From assembly GCF_024199845.1 (NCBI RefSeq), contig NZ_JANADO010000001.1, positions 7,068,001-7,132,000 on the forward strand: a DNA stretch of 64,000 bases. The letters are read 5' to 3'. Both the position numbers and the translations under genes were made by a program. Under the pieces are notes generated by a model. That model was not told where the DNA came from, made no database searches, and saw only the letters and a list, made by a program, of their open reading frames with translations. Origin of the DNA: Bradyrhizobium sp. CCGB12. Lineage in GTDB: Bacteria; Pseudomonadota; Alphaproteobacteria; Rhizobiales; Xanthobacteraceae. Below, piece by piece: positions 27,226 to 36,449 of this stretch (positions are counted from its first letter, which is position 1; the number at the start of each line of letters is the position of its first letter).

Positions 27226-27951
27226 ATGTTGCGAAAAGTCCTGATTGCGCTGTCTTTCATCGCGCTCCCGTCCCTGGCTGAGGCCGCCGACATCACCGGC
27301 ATGGCAAAAGTGCGCGCCGGCGACGCCATCGTGATCGGGAACACGCGGATCCGGCTCGGCGGCATCGACGCGCCCGCGGTCGACCAGCTCTGCCTCAACA
27401 CCAAGACCGAGCGCTGGACCTGCGGCGTCGCCGCACGCGACGAGCTCGCCAAACACGCCGAGGGCAAGAACTGGGTCTGCCACACCCGCGCGATCGACCG
27501 GCGCGGCCGCACCGTGGCACGCTGCGAGGTCGGCGGCGAGGACATCCAGAAATGGCTGGTGCGCAACGGCTGGGCGCTGGCCTACACCCGCATGTCCCAT
27601 GATTACGCCGCAGACGAAGCCGCCGCGCGAGAGGCCAAGGCCGGGATGTGGCAGGGCGCCTTCATCGCGCCCTGGGACTGGCGCGTGCGCAACAAGAAGA
27701 CGGCCATCTTGGGCGCCACCAAGCCGCCCGACGGGGCGCATGCGGTGCTGCTCGCCTCGGCCTCGGGGCCGGTCGCGCCCTCGCCCGACTGCACCATCAA
27801 GGGCAACGTCAACACATCAGGCGAATGCATCTACCACCAGCCGACCAGCCGCTGGTACACCCAGATCAAGATGAAGATCAGCAAGGGCACCCGCTGGTTC
27901 TGCTCGGTGGAAGAGGCCGAGGCCGCCGGCTGCCGCGAAACCAAGAGATAA
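27226..27951 (+). CDS. Secreted thermonuclease-family (SNase-like) protein
   Basis: A 241-residue protein with a signal peptide (KVLIALSFIALPSLAEA) and a staphylococcal-nuclease fold: VRAGDAIVIGNTRIRLGGID (Asp and first Arg of the active site region), the APAVDQLC loop, then DRRGRTVARCEVGGEDI with the second Arg. The final ~90 residues are a Cys-containing extension (TCTIKGNV-like segment, WYTQIKMKISKGTRWFCSVE). It probably cleaves nucleic acid in the periplasm, or is a diverged relative. Confidence 0.87.
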   Translation: MLRKVLIALSFIALPSLAEAADITGMAKVRAGDAIVIGNTRIRLGGIDAPAVDQLCLNTKTERWTCGVAARDELAKHAEGKNWVCHTRAIDRRGRTVARCEVGGEDIQKWLVRNGWALAYTRMSHDYAADEAAAREAKAGMWQGAFIAPWDWRVRNKKTAILGATKPPDGAHAVLLASASGPVAPSPDCTIKGNVNTSGECIYHQPTSRWYTQIKMKISKGTRWFCSVEEAEAAGCRETKR

Positions 27952-27968
27952 TCCACCCCAGACCTGCA

Positions 27969-28006
27969 TTTTACGCGCTTTTCCAGGAGCCCGACGGCGC
28001 GTAAAA
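27969..28006. terminator. Possible bidirectional terminator hairpin
   Basis: TTTTACGCGC (27969-27978) pairs perfectly with GCGCGTAAAA (27997-28006). The A/T outer end places U residues after a GC stem in either direction. It lies between the thermonuclease and aminotransferase genes. Confidence 0.5.
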
Positions 28007-28058
28007 CCCTGAATCAGCAACCCACCAGCCTGTCCTCCAGCAACAAGGACCAACAGCA

Positions 28059-29246
28059 ATGACCGTTCGCGCGGGCCGGGAATTTCTGGCCATCCCCGGG
28101 CCCACCACGATGCCCGACGAGGTGCTGCAGGCGATGCACCGTCCGGCGATCGACATCTACTCCCAGCAGATGCTCGATCTGACCGAGAGCCTGCTCAGCG
28201 ACATCTCGAAGCTGTTTGCGACCAAGGGCAAGTCCTACATCTACATCGCCAACGGCCACGGCGCCTGGGAAGCGGCGCTGAGCAACGTGCTGTCGCGCGG
28301 CGACAAGGTGCTGGTGCTGGAGAGCGGCCGCTTTGCGATCGGCTGGGGCAATGCGGCAGCCCTGATGGGCGCCGAGGTCGAGGTGCTCAAGGGCGATTGG
28401 CGCCGCGCGGTGCGGCCGCACGAGGTCGAGGAGCGCCTGCGCCGCGACAAGGAGCACTCCATCAAGGCGGTTGTCGTGGTCCAGGTCGATACGGCCTCGG
28501 GCGTGCAGAACGACATCGAGGCAATCGGCAAGGCGATCAAGGCGAGCGGGCATCCCGCGCTGTACATGGTCGACACCGTGGCCTCGCTCGGCTGCATGCC
28601 GTTCGAGATGGACAAATGGGGCATCGATGTTGCGATGTCCGGGTCGCAGAAGGGCCTGATGACGCCGCCCGGCCTCGGCTTCGTCGCCGCCAATGCGCGC
28701 GCGCTCGAGGTGCACAAGACGGCGAACATGGCGACGCCCTATTGGAGCTGGAGCGAGCGCGAGGGCACCGAGAATTATCGCAAATATGCCGGCACCGCGC
28801 CGGTGCATCTGTTGTTCGCACTGCGCCAGGCGATCGACCTCTTGCACGAGGAAGGGCTGGAGAGCGCCTTCCGCCGCCACAGCCTGCTCGGCGAAGCCGC
28901 GCGCCGCGCGGTGTCCGTCTGGTCGGAAGGCCAGGTGCTCGGCTTCAACGTCGCCGAAGCCAGCGAGCGTTCCAACACCGTGACCACGGTGACCATGAGC
29001 AACGGCCATGACCCGGCCGTGCTGCAACGCTATTGCAAGGAGAAGTGCGGCGTCGTGCTCGGCACGGGCATCGGCGATCTCTCCGGACAAGCCTTCCGCA
29101 TCGCTCATATGGGTCATGTGAATGCGCCGATGCTGCTCGGCACGCTGGGCGTGATCGAGGTCGGGCTCAATGCACTGAAGATCCTGCATGGCAAGGGCGG
29201 GCTGGAAGCCGCGGTCGCGTATCTCGGTGAAGAGGTGGCGGTTTAA
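28059..29246 (+). CDS. Alanine/serine-glyoxylate aminotransferase family protein
   Basis: A 395-residue class V PLP aminotransferase. It opens with FLAIPGPTTMPDEVLQAM, has a cofactor loop (ANGHGAWEAALSNVL), PLP Asp in MVDTVASLG and the Schiff-base Lys in SGSQKGLMTPPGLGF. Members transfer the amino group from alanine or serine to glyoxylate in photorespiratory-type, serine or C1 metabolism. It is apparently a single-gene unit; dispersed palindromes follow. Confidence 0.92.
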   Translation: MTVRAGREFLAIPGPTTMPDEVLQAMHRPAIDIYSQQMLDLTESLLSDISKLFATKGKSYIYIANGHGAWEAALSNVLSRGDKVLVLESGRFAIGWGNAAALMGAEVEVLKGDWRRAVRPHEVEERLRRDKEHSIKAVVVVQVDTASGVQNDIEAIGKAIKASGHPALYMVDTVASLGCMPFEMDKWGIDVAMSGSQKGLMTPPGLGFVAANARALEVHKTANMATPYWSWSEREGTENYRKYAGTAPVHLLFALRQAIDLLHEEGLESAFRRHSLLGEAARRAVSVWSEGQVLGFNVAEASERSNTVTTVTMSNGHDPAVLQRYCKEKCGVVLGTGIGDLSGQAFRIAHMGHVNAPMLLGTLGVIEVGLNALKILHGKGGLEAAVAYLGEEVAV

Positions 29247-29298
29247 GGCGGAGCGACAAACTCCGCTGTCGTCCCTGCGAAAGCCTCGCTCCTCTCTT

Positions 29299-29447
29299 CC
29301 TTCTCCCCTTGCGGGAGAAGGTGGCGCGAAGCGCCGGATGAGGGGTTCTATCCTCAGCTCCAACTGCCAGACGGGCTCACCGAAAGATACCCCTCACCCG
29401 ACTCGCCGCTACGCGGCGAGCCACCCTCTCCCACAGGGGGAGAGGGG
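29299..29447. repeat. Cluster of interspersed palindromes
   Basis: Several hairpins in series: CTTCTCCCC-TTGC-GGGAGAAG, GGCGC-GAA-GCGCC, CTCGCCGC-TA-CGCGGCGAG and CCCTCTCCC-ACA-GGGGGAGAGG. The outer hairpins are complementary to each other. Located between two convergent genes, the cluster may also end transcription from both sides. Confidence 0.75.
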
Positions 29448-29451
29448 AAGA

Positions 29452-30558
29452 TCAGCGCTCGACGCGATACGCCTCCACCTGCGCCTTCAGCTCATCCAGC
29501 GACATGAGCGGCGCCTTCGGATCGACGCGATATTCCCCGTTCGCCAGCCACGCCAGCACCTTCGCGTCGATCACCGGCGAATGGTGGATGACGTCGCTGT
29601 AATTGCCGAGATCATGCGTCACGTGCTTGATCGCGCGGAAATCGTGCAGGCGCACGTTGGGAAGCTGCGTCAGGTCTTGCGCGATGCGTGCGGTGAGATC
29701 GGTGACGATCTTCAGCGTCTCGGGCGAGGCATCGCGCATCGCGACGAACTGCAGGATCGAATAGGGCGGGAAGTAGATGTCGAAGATCACGTCGGGATAG
29801 CGTGCGATCAGCCCGACGGCATCACGCTCGAAATGCCTGACCATGACGTCATAGCCGTAACCCTCGCCGAGGAAACGGCTGCGCGCGGGAGCGGTGATGT
29901 AGGCGAAGGCGGCACGCGTCCGCTTCGCATTGTAGCCGCTCGTGACATCGAAATCCCTGGGCAGCGCGTAGATGTCGTCGACGTCGGGCAGCGCAAATTT
30001 GAGCGGGAGATAAGGCGCCGCCCGGGTCAGCGGCGTCCGCAGCGGCGGGACCGACCGCAGCAATGCGAACACGGATTCCTTCGCCATCGCCGCATTGAAC
30101 AGATAGGACGCGATGCCCTTGGCCGTCCCGCGGTAGAGATCGACGGACAGATAGGGATCGGCCTCGATGTCGGCGGCATCGACAAAGATGAAATCGTCCA
30201 TCGCCCAGATCACACGCCTTGCGCCGCGGTCGATCGCTTGCTCCAGCACAAAACCCTGCTGGCGCGAGTTGGAGCCCGTCATCGCCAGCTTGAGCGAGCG
30301 CACGCCAAGCACGCGATCGATGTCGCTCTGGCGGAAATGGATCGCGAGCGAAGTGCCCATGAAGGCGGTGTCGAACGACTGGCTGCGGATCAGCCCGGCA
30401 TTTTGCACGCGCGTGTCGTCGGAATAGAAGGCCGTGCCAAGGCGCGACGGGCGGAACAGCTGCAGGGGATCGACGATATAGGTGAGCGCCGCCGAGCCCA
30501 GCACGCACGCGATGCTGGCGAGGAGAAGACGCTTCAGACTGGTGGAAATGCCCTGCAT
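29452..30558 (-). CDS. SGNH-like partner protein of an MBOAT acyltransferase
   Basis: A 368-residue protein whose ATG (30558-30556) overlaps the stop of the MBOAT gene (TGATG), implying coupling. It has an N-terminal membrane helix (RLLLASIACVLGSAALTYIV) and then an AFMGTSLAIHF segment resembling the nucleophile block of SGNH hydrolases (G-T-S), with D-x-x-H candidates near the C-terminus (GNYSDVIHHSPVID). MBOAT genes are often paired with such proteins (DltB/DltD, AlgI/AlgJ-X), which complete O-acylation of a surface polymer. The family is inferred from pairing and motif. Confidence 0.7.
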   Translation of the reverse strand: MQGISTSLKRLLLASIACVLGSAALTYIVDPLQLFRPSRLGTAFYSDDTRVQNAGLIRSQSFDTAFMGTSLAIHFRQSDIDRVLGVRSLKLAMTGSNSRQQGFVLEQAIDRGARRVIWAMDDFIFVDAADIEADPYLSVDLYRGTAKGIASYLFNAAMAKESVFALLRSVPPLRTPLTRAAPYLPLKFALPDVDDIYALPRDFDVTSGYNAKRTRAAFAYITAPARSRFLGEGYGYDVMVRHFERDAVGLIARYPDVIFDIYFPPYSILQFVAMRDASPETLKIVTDLTARIAQDLTQLPNVRLHDFRAIKHVTHDLGNYSDVIHHSPVIDAKVLAWLANGEYRVDPKAPLMSLDELKAQVEAYRVER

Positions 30559-31994
30559 CAGAACCGGAAATAGATGAATTCGCTGTGGCTCTGGATGCCC
30601 AAAATCCCGAACGCGAGCACCAGCGACGCGCCATAGAGAAACAGCGGTCGCATGCGCCCTGCCCGCAAGGCCTCGCCCACCCTGCGGTTGCCGTGGTCGT
30701 ATCCCATGATCGCTTGCGTGTTCGGCGCCAACCACACCAGCGCGGCGTAGATCGAGACCAGCACCAGCGCTGCGATCTCCTCGCGACCGAAGACGATATT
30801 CGCGGGATCGGCCATGGCCTGGAGGACCCGCAGCGCCCATGTGACGCTCTCGGCGCGGAAGAACACCCAGGCAATCACGACGGCGAGGAAGGTCAGCGCG
30901 GAGCCGGCGATGCGGACCGGCCTCACAAGAGGCGACGGAATGCTCGGCACCAGCGCATTGAAGGCGTGGTTGACACAGAGATAGGCGCCATGCAGCGCGC
31001 CCCACGCCACGAGTGTCCAGGCGGCGCCGTGCCAGAGCCCGCCGAGCAGCATCGTGATCATCAGATTGACGTAGCGCAGCACGCGCCCCCTGCGATTGCC
31101 ACCAAGCGGGATATAGAGGTAGTCACGCAGGAACTGCGACAAGGTCATGTGCCAGCGGCGCCAGAACTCGACGATGCTCGTGGCCTTGTAGGGCGAGTTG
31201 AAATTGACGGGCAGGAAGATGCCGAACATCAGCGATATCCCGATCGCCATGTCGGAATAGCCGGAGAAATCGAAATAGAGCTGGAACGTGTAGGCGAGCA
31301 CACCACACCAGGCCTGGTCGAAGCTCGGCGAGCGCGCCTCGAAGGCGAGCGCGACCAGCGGCTGGATGCCGTCGGCAAGGCAGGTCTTCTTGAACAGGCC
31401 GATCGCGAAGATGATGACTCCGCAAAGCATCAGATGCGGGTCCGGATCCTTGGCCTTCTCCCGCTCGAATTGCGGAATCATGTCCTTGTGGTGGAGGATC
31501 GGCCCCGCGATCAGATGCGGAAAATATGTCACGAACAGCGCGTAATGCGGCAACGCGTAGGCCGCGACCTGGCCGCGATATGCGTCAACCAGGAACGCGA
31601 TCTGGGTAAACGTGTAGAAGGAGATGCCGACCGGCAGCAGGATGTGGACGGCGAGTTGCGTGTCGGCCAGCGCATTGATGTTCTCGGTGACGAAGCCGGC
31701 ATATTTGAAGATGCCGAGCACGACGAGATCGCCGATGACGCCGAAAGCGAGCGCCGCTTTTCTTTGCATTGGGGCGAGCTTCGACACGATGAGGAGGTGG
31801 CCGATGCCGTAGTTGAAGGCGATCGAGATCAGCAGCAGGGCCAGGAATTGCCAGTTGCCGATGGCGTAGAAGGCGAACGAGGCCAGCGCCAGCCAGATCA
31901 CCGGCGCCAGATTGCTGCGCCGCCCGAGCCAGAAATAGCCGGCCAGCACGGCCGGCAGGAACAGCAGGATGAACGGATAGGAATTGAACAGCAT
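30558..31994 (-). CDS. MBOAT-family membrane O-acyltransferase (AlgI-like)
   Basis: A 478-residue polytopic protein with the MBOAT signatures: PVGISFYTFTQIAFLVDAYRG, YFDFSGYSDMAIGI, EFWRRWHMTLSQFLRDYLYI and the catalytic-His segment MLLGGLWHGAAWTL. It transfers an acyl group, usually acetyl, across the inner membrane to an exported polysaccharide or other envelope polymer. It is the first gene of a two-gene unit with the SGNH-like protein. No polysaccharide synthesis genes are nearby, so the acceptor is unknown. Confidence 0.93.
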   Translation of the reverse strand: MLFNSYPFILLFLPAVLAGYFWLGRRSNLAPVIWLALASFAFYAIGNWQFLALLLISIAFNYGIGHLLIVSKLAPMQRKAALAFGVIGDLVVLGIFKYAGFVTENINALADTQLAVHILLPVGISFYTFTQIAFLVDAYRGQVAAYALPHYALFVTYFPHLIAGPILHHKDMIPQFEREKAKDPDPHLMLCGVIIFAIGLFKKTCLADGIQPLVALAFEARSPSFDQAWCGVLAYTFQLYFDFSGYSDMAIGISLMFGIFLPVNFNSPYKATSIVEFWRRWHMTLSQFLRDYLYIPLGGNRRGRVLRYVNLMITMLLGGLWHGAAWTLVAWGALHGAYLCVNHAFNALVPSIPSPLVRPVRIAGSALTFLAVVIAWVFFRAESVTWALRVLQAMADPANIVFGREEIAALVLVSIYAALVWLAPNTQAIMGYDHGNRRVGEALRAGRMRPLFLYGASLVLAFGILGIQSHSEFIYFRF

Positions 31995-32112
31995 CAGGCT
32001 GGACCGGCGGCGGGATTATGGAGCCTAAAGCATACAAGGGGGCGATCAACAACCCGGCGACTTGGCCGTCGCGCTGGCAATTCGCGGAAACGGGACGATA
32101 TAAGGCGGACGA

Positions 32113-32262
32113 GCCTTCTCCCTCGCCCCGCTTGCGGGGAGAGGGTCGGGGTGAGGGGGAGCCTCCGCAAGGACGGTGATAGTTGGACTCGCGGAGAGTG
32201 CCCCTCACCCGAAATCCGCGCTACGCGCGCATTCCGGCCTCTCCCCGCAAGCGCGGAGAGGC
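32113..32262. repeat. Interspersed palindromic repeat pair
   Basis: Left part CTCGCCCCGC-TTGC-GGGGAGAGG and right part CCTCTCCCCGC-AAG-CGCGGAGAGG are hairpins of the same kind as those at 29.3-29.4 kb, with CTCCGC/GCGGAG arms between. It occupies the gap between the divergent MBOAT and S9 peptidase genes. Confidence 0.7.
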
Positions 32263-32283
32263 GAAGAGCAGCGACGTACGGAC

Positions 32284-34398
32284 ATGAACGAGGATCGAGT
32301 GACACAAGCCAAAACAGCTTCCCAGCCGCCCGTCGCCCCACGCCGGCCGCATTCCTTCACGCGGCACGGCATCACCGTGACCGACGATTATGCCTGGCTG
32401 AAGGACGAGAAATGGCAGGAGGTGCTGCGCGATCCCGCGGTGCTCGATCTCGACATCCGCAAATATCTGGATGAGGAGAACGTCTACACCGAGAGCCTGC
32501 TCGGCCACACCGCGGCGCTGCAAAAGACGCTGGTGCGCGAGATGCGCGGGCGGATCAAGGAGGACGATTCCAGCGTGCCGTCGGCGGACGGTCCCTTCGC
32601 CTATTTCCGCAGGTTTCGCGAGGGCGGGCAGCACGAGCTGTTCGGCCGCATGCCGCGTGACGGCGGCGAAGGCCAGATTGTGCTCGACGGCGATGCGCTG
32701 GCAAAAAACCATAAATATTTCAAATTCGGCGGCAGCCGGCACTCGCACGACCACAAGCTGCAGGCCTGGAGCGCCGACACCAAGGGCTCCGAATATTTCT
32801 CGATCCGCGTCCGCGACTGGGCGAGCGGCAAGGACCTCGACGACCTCGTCGAGGAGACCGATGGCGGCATCGTCTGGAGTGCTGACTGCATGAGCTTCTT
32901 CTATGTGAAGCTCGACGACAATCACCGACCGATGCAGGTGTGGCGGCACAAGCTCGGCACCAAGCAGGCCGACGACACGCTGGTCTATGAGGAGCAGGAT
33001 TCCGGCTGGTTCACCCATTTGCACGAGAGCACCAGCGGCCGCTTCTGCGTGATCGCGGGCGGCGACCACGAGACCTCGGAGCAGCGGCTGATCGATCTGG
33101 CAAACCCTGAGGCCCCGCCCCGCCTGGTCGCGGCGCGCGAGGAAGGCGTGCAATATTCGCTGGCCGACCGCGGCGACGAGCTGTTCATCCTCACCAACGC
33201 CGACGACGCCATCGACTTCAAGATCGTCACGGCGCCGCTCAGCGCGCCCGAGCGCAGGAACTGGCGCGACCTGATCCCGTATCGTCCGGGCATCTACATC
33301 ATCGACCTCGATCTCTATGCCGGCCATCTCGTGCGGCTGGAGCGCGCCAATGCGCTGCCGTCGATCGTGATCCGCGATCTCACCACCAGGGACGAGCACG
33401 CCATCGCCTTCGACGAAGCCGCCTATTCACTGGATACGATGGGCTCCTACGAGTTCGAGACAACGAATCTGCGCTTCGCCTATTCGTCGATGACGACGCC
33501 GTCGGAAGTCTACGATTACGACATGATCAAGCGCACGCGCATCCTGCGCAAGCGCCAGGAGATCCCGTCCGGCCATGATGCGGCCGATTACGTCACCACG
33601 CGCATCATGGCGAAGGCGCATGACGGCGCCGAGGTGCCGGTCTCGATCCTCCATCGCCGCGGGCTGAAGCTCGACGGCACCGCGCCGCTGCTGCTCTACG
33701 GTTACGGCTCCTACGGCATGGCGATGCCGGCCTCGTTCAGCGCCAACCGCCTGTCGCTGGTCGATCGCGGCTTCGTCTACGCCATCGCCCATATCCGTGG
33801 CGGCGCCGACAAGGGCTGGGGCTGGTATCTCGACGGCAAGCGCGAGAAGAAGACGAACAGCTTCGACGATTTTGCCGCCAGCGCCCGAGCATTGATCGCG
33901 GCGAAATACACCGGCGCCAAACGCATCGTCGGCCATGGCGGCTCGGCCGGCGGCATGCTGATGGGCGCGGTCGCCAACCGCGCCGGCGAATTGTTCGCCG
34001 GCATCGTCGCCGAAGTGCCGTTCGTCGACGTGCTCAACACCATGCTCGACGACACGCTGCCGCTGACGCCGCCGGAATGGCCGGAATGGGGCAACCCGAT
34101 CGAGAGCGAGAAGGATTTTCGCACCATCCTGTCCTATTCGCCTTACGACAATCTTGCGGCAAAGGAGTATCCGGCGATCCTCGCGATGGGCGGGCTTACT
34201 GATCCTCGGGTCACTTACTGGGAGCCCGCCAAATGGATCGCGCGCCTGCGCGCCACCATGAGCGGCGGCGGCCCGGTCCTGCTCCGCACCAACATGGGCG
34301 CCGGCCATGGCGGCGCCTCGGGACGGTTCGACCGATTGGATGAGGTCGCGATCGTCTATGCGTTCGCGCTGTGGGCGGCGGGGATGGCAGAGGCGTGA
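32284..34398 (+). CDS. S9-family peptidase (oligopeptidase B-like)
   Basis: A 704-residue serine peptidase: an N-terminal beta-propeller domain (about 70-420) and a C-terminal alpha/beta hydrolase domain. Catalytic Ser is in GHGGSAGGMLMGAV and the likely His in NMGAGHGGASGRF. GSYGMAMPASFSANRLSLVD, AHIRGGADKGWGWY and NSFDDFAASARALI are strongly conserved in this family. It cleaves short peptides, typically after basic residues in oligopeptidase B. No signal peptide is visible, so it is probably cytosolic. The start is ATG 32284 or GTG 32299. Confidence 0.92.
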   Translation: MNEDRVTQAKTASQPPVAPRRPHSFTRHGITVTDDYAWLKDEKWQEVLRDPAVLDLDIRKYLDEENVYTESLLGHTAALQKTLVREMRGRIKEDDSSVPSADGPFAYFRRFREGGQHELFGRMPRDGGEGQIVLDGDALAKNHKYFKFGGSRHSHDHKLQAWSADTKGSEYFSIRVRDWASGKDLDDLVEETDGGIVWSADCMSFFYVKLDDNHRPMQVWRHKLGTKQADDTLVYEEQDSGWFTHLHESTSGRFCVIAGGDHETSEQRLIDLANPEAPPRLVAAREEGVQYSLADRGDELFILTNADDAIDFKIVTAPLSAPERRNWRDLIPYRPGIYIIDLDLYAGHLVRLERANALPSIVIRDLTTRDEHAIAFDEAAYSLDTMGSYEFETTNLRFAYSSMTTPSEVYDYDMIKRTRILRKRQEIPSGHDAADYVTTRIMAKAHDGAEVPVSILHRRGLKLDGTAPLLLYGYGSYGMAMPASFSANRLSLVDRGFVYAIAHIRGGADKGWGWYLDGKREKKTNSFDDFAASARALIAAKYTGAKRIVGHGGSAGGMLMGAVANRAGELFAGIVAEVPFVDVLNTMLDDTLPLTPPEWPEWGNPIESEKDFRTILSYSPYDNLAAKEYPAILAMGGLTDPRVTYWEPAKWIARLRATMSGGGPVLLRTNMGAGHGGASGRFDRLDEVAIVYAFALWAAGMAEA

Positions 34399-34405
34399 TC
34401 TTCTC

Positions 34406-34429
34406 CCTCTCCCCGCTTGCGGGGAGAGG
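34406..34429. terminator. Hairpin between convergent genes
   Basis: CCTCTCCCCGC and GCGGGGAGAGG form a perfect 11-bp stem around TT. It is a single copy of the interspersed hairpin seen at 29.3 and 32.1 kb, placed eight bases after the S9 gene stop and seven before the SMP-30 gene stop, where it could serve as a two-way terminator. Confidence 0.55.
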
Positions 34430-34436
34430 CGGAGAC

Positions 34437-35528
34437 TCACACCGCCCCATGCGCCTCGACGTAGAGCGCATACACCGAGTGGCTGCTGGCCATATAGAGA
34501 CGGTTGTTCTTGGGGCCGCCGAAACAGAGATTGGCGCAGCGCTCCGGCAGCTTGATGAAGGCGAGCGGCTTGCCGTCCGCGTTGAAGACCATCACGCCGT
34601 CGAGATCCTCCGGCTTGCCCTTGAGCTGATAGATCTTGCGGCCACCGACTTCGGTGGGCTCGGATTGCAGCGCGCCGTTCGAGCCCCAGCCGCACCAGAG
34701 ATTGCCGTCGCGATCCACGCGAAAGCCGTCGAGCGAGGCCTGGTCAGCGGCGTCGATCAATTTTGTCTTGCCGCTAAGACTGCCGTCGTCGCCGACATTG
34801 TAGCTCCAGATGCTACGATTGGGCGTGCCCTTCCACTCGACGACGTAGAGCTTCTTCTCGTCCGGCGAGAAGGCAAGGCCGTTGGGATTGACGAGGTCGG
34901 TGAGGACGGCGGTGAGCTTGCCGTCCTTGGCGATGCGGTAGACGTTGGTGGTAGCCTGCTCGGCCTTCTCCTTCTTGCCTTCCCACTCGCCATTGATGCC
35001 GAACAAGGGATCGGTGAACCAGATGCTGTCGTCGGACTTCACCACGATGTCATTCGGCGCGTTGAGCCGCTTGCCCTCGAACTTGTCGGCGAGTACGGTG
35101 ATCTTGCCGTCCTTCTCGGTGCGGGTGATGCAGCGGGTGACGGAGTGCTCGCAGGTCACGAGACGGCCCTGGCGGTCGCGCGCATTGCCATTGGCGTAGT
35201 TGGCATTGGCGCGGAACACGCTGGTCTGGCCGGTCTTCTCGTCGAACTTCATGATCCGGTTGTTGGGAATGTCCGAGAACAGGAGATAGCCGCCGTCCGG
35301 GAAATAAGCCGGGCCTTCGGCCCAGCGCATGCCGGTCGCGACCTGCTCGACCGTCGAGGAATAGAGCCGGTACTTTCCGAAACCCGGATCGAGGATCTGA
35401 ACAGCGGGATCGGGATAACGCTGGTTCGGCGTGAACGGGAACGACTGCGCGCTGGCGGCGCGGGCGAGAAGCGTGGATGCCACTGCTGCGCCGGCGCCGG
35501 CCATGAGATTGCGTCGCGTGAAATTCAT
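34437..35528 (-). CDS. Tat-exported SMP-30/gluconolactonase-family protein
   Basis: A 363-residue protein with a twin-arginine signal (FTRRNLMAGAGAAVASTLLA) and a six-bladed SMP-30 propeller. The metal and active-site segments are visible: MRWAEGPAYFPDGGYLLFSD (Glu ligand), RLNAPNDIVVKSDDSIWFTD (Asn/Asp), and LVNPNGLAFSPDEKKLYVVE. Members open sugar lactones to sugar acids. It is the last gene of the minus-strand catabolic operon, so in the inferred pathway it would hydrolyse the lactone in the periplasm before uptake of the acid. Confidence 0.92.
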   Translation of the reverse strand: MNFTRRNLMAGAGAAVASTLLARAASAQSFPFTPNQRYPDPAVQILDPGFGKYRLYSSTVEQVATGMRWAEGPAYFPDGGYLLFSDIPNNRIMKFDEKTGQTSVFRANANYANGNARDRQGRLVTCEHSVTRCITRTEKDGKITVLADKFEGKRLNAPNDIVVKSDDSIWFTDPLFGINGEWEGKKEKAEQATTNVYRIAKDGKLTAVLTDLVNPNGLAFSPDEKKLYVVEWKGTPNRSIWSYNVGDDGSLSGKTKLIDAADQASLDGFRVDRDGNLWCGWGSNGALQSEPTEVGGRKIYQLKGKPEDLDGVMVFNADGKPLAFIKLPERCANLCFGGPKNNRLYMASSHSVYALYVEAHGAV

Positions 35529-35603
35529 CGAAGTCCTCCCTGCTTGACAAAAGGCCGGCGCTTGATGCGCCGGCTCATATCTTGATGCGAATTCGTCTCG
35601 GCC

Positions 35604-36323
35604 TTAGCGGCCGTTCTTCTTCCGCCATTCCGCGAAGTCGGTCAGCGTCTGCGGGTCGGTGGCGGGATAGAGACCGAAGATGCCGCGGCCCTTGCCGACT
35701 TCCTCGGTGACGAAGTCCTCGAACGCGGTCATCTCGAAGGTTTCGTTGGCGATCTCATCGGCGAGATGCGCGGGGATCACGATGACGCCGTCGGCATCGC
35801 CAAGGATGACGTCGCCGGGAAACACCGGCGCATCGCCGCAGCCGATCGGGACGTTGATCTCGATGGCCTGGTGCAGCGTCAGGTTGGTCGGCGCCGAGGG
35901 GCGATGATGGTAGGCGGGGATGCCGAGCTTTGCGATTTCGGCGGAATCGCGAAAGCCGCCGTCGGTGACGACGCCGGCAACACCCCGCTTCATCAAGCGC
36001 GTCACCAGGATCGCGCCGGCCGAGGCCGCGCGCGCGTCCTTGCGGCTATCCATCACCAGCACGCTACCTGCCGGGCAATCCTCGACCGCCTTGCGCTGCG
36101 GATGCGAGCGGTCCTTGAAGACATCGATGGTGTTGAGGTCCTCGCGCGCAGGCATGTAGCGCAGCGTGAAGGCCTCGCCGACCATGGTCGGCTGATCGGC
36201 ACCGACGGGATGCACATCCTGGATCATCTGGATGCGCAGGCCGCGCTTGAACAAGGCGGTGGCGACGGTGGCGGTGGAGACGGATTTGAGCTTGTTGCGG
36301 GTGGCTTCGCTGAGTTTGGTCAT
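35604..36323 (-). CDS. RraA-family protein (HMG/CHA aldolase-like)
   Basis: A 239-residue protein of the RraA/demethylmenaquinone-methyltransferase-like fold. The metal-binding segment GVAGVVTDGGFRDSAEI contains the conserved Arg-Asp pair, and PVFPGDVILGDADGVIVIP the glycine-rich core. Relatives include 4-hydroxy-4-methyl-2-oxoglutarate aldolase and sugar-acid pathway enzymes. ATG 36323 is preferred because the alternative at 36344 runs into a dispersed palindrome. Its place between the dehydratase and the lactonase favours a late aldol-cleavage or related step in the pathway (inference). Confidence 0.88.
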   Translation of the reverse strand: MTKLSEATRNKLKSVSTATVATALFKRGLRIQMIQDVHPVGADQPTMVGEAFTLRYMPAREDLNTIDVFKDRSHPQRKAVEDCPAGSVLVMDSRKDARAASAGAILVTRLMKRGVAGVVTDGGFRDSAEIAKLGIPAYHHRPSAPTNLTLHQAIEINVPIGCGDAPVFPGDVILGDADGVIVIPAHLADEIANETFEMTAFEDFVTEEVGKGRGIFGLYPATDPQTLTDFAEWRKKNGR

Positions 36324-36339
36324 AAGGGCACTCTCTGTT

Positions 36340-36442
36340 GTCATTCCGGGGCGCGCGTAGCGCGAACCCGGAATCCATCGGGCGACACCGACTGCGGCAC
36401 GATGGATTCCGGGCTCATCGCTTCGCGATGCCCCGGAATGAC
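36340..36442. repeat. Interspersed palindromic repeat
   Basis: TCATTCCGGGGC at the left and GCCCCGGAATGAC at the right, with inner arms CCCGGAATCCATC and GATGGATTCCGGG. This dispersed type sits between the dehydratase and RraA genes inside the operon. Confidence 0.8.
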
Positions 36443-36449
36443 GGGGACA

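Noticed and set aside
30585-32474. 629-codon open frame on the plus strand
   Set aside because: Opposite the MBOAT gene and running through dispersed palindromes; no recognisable domain.
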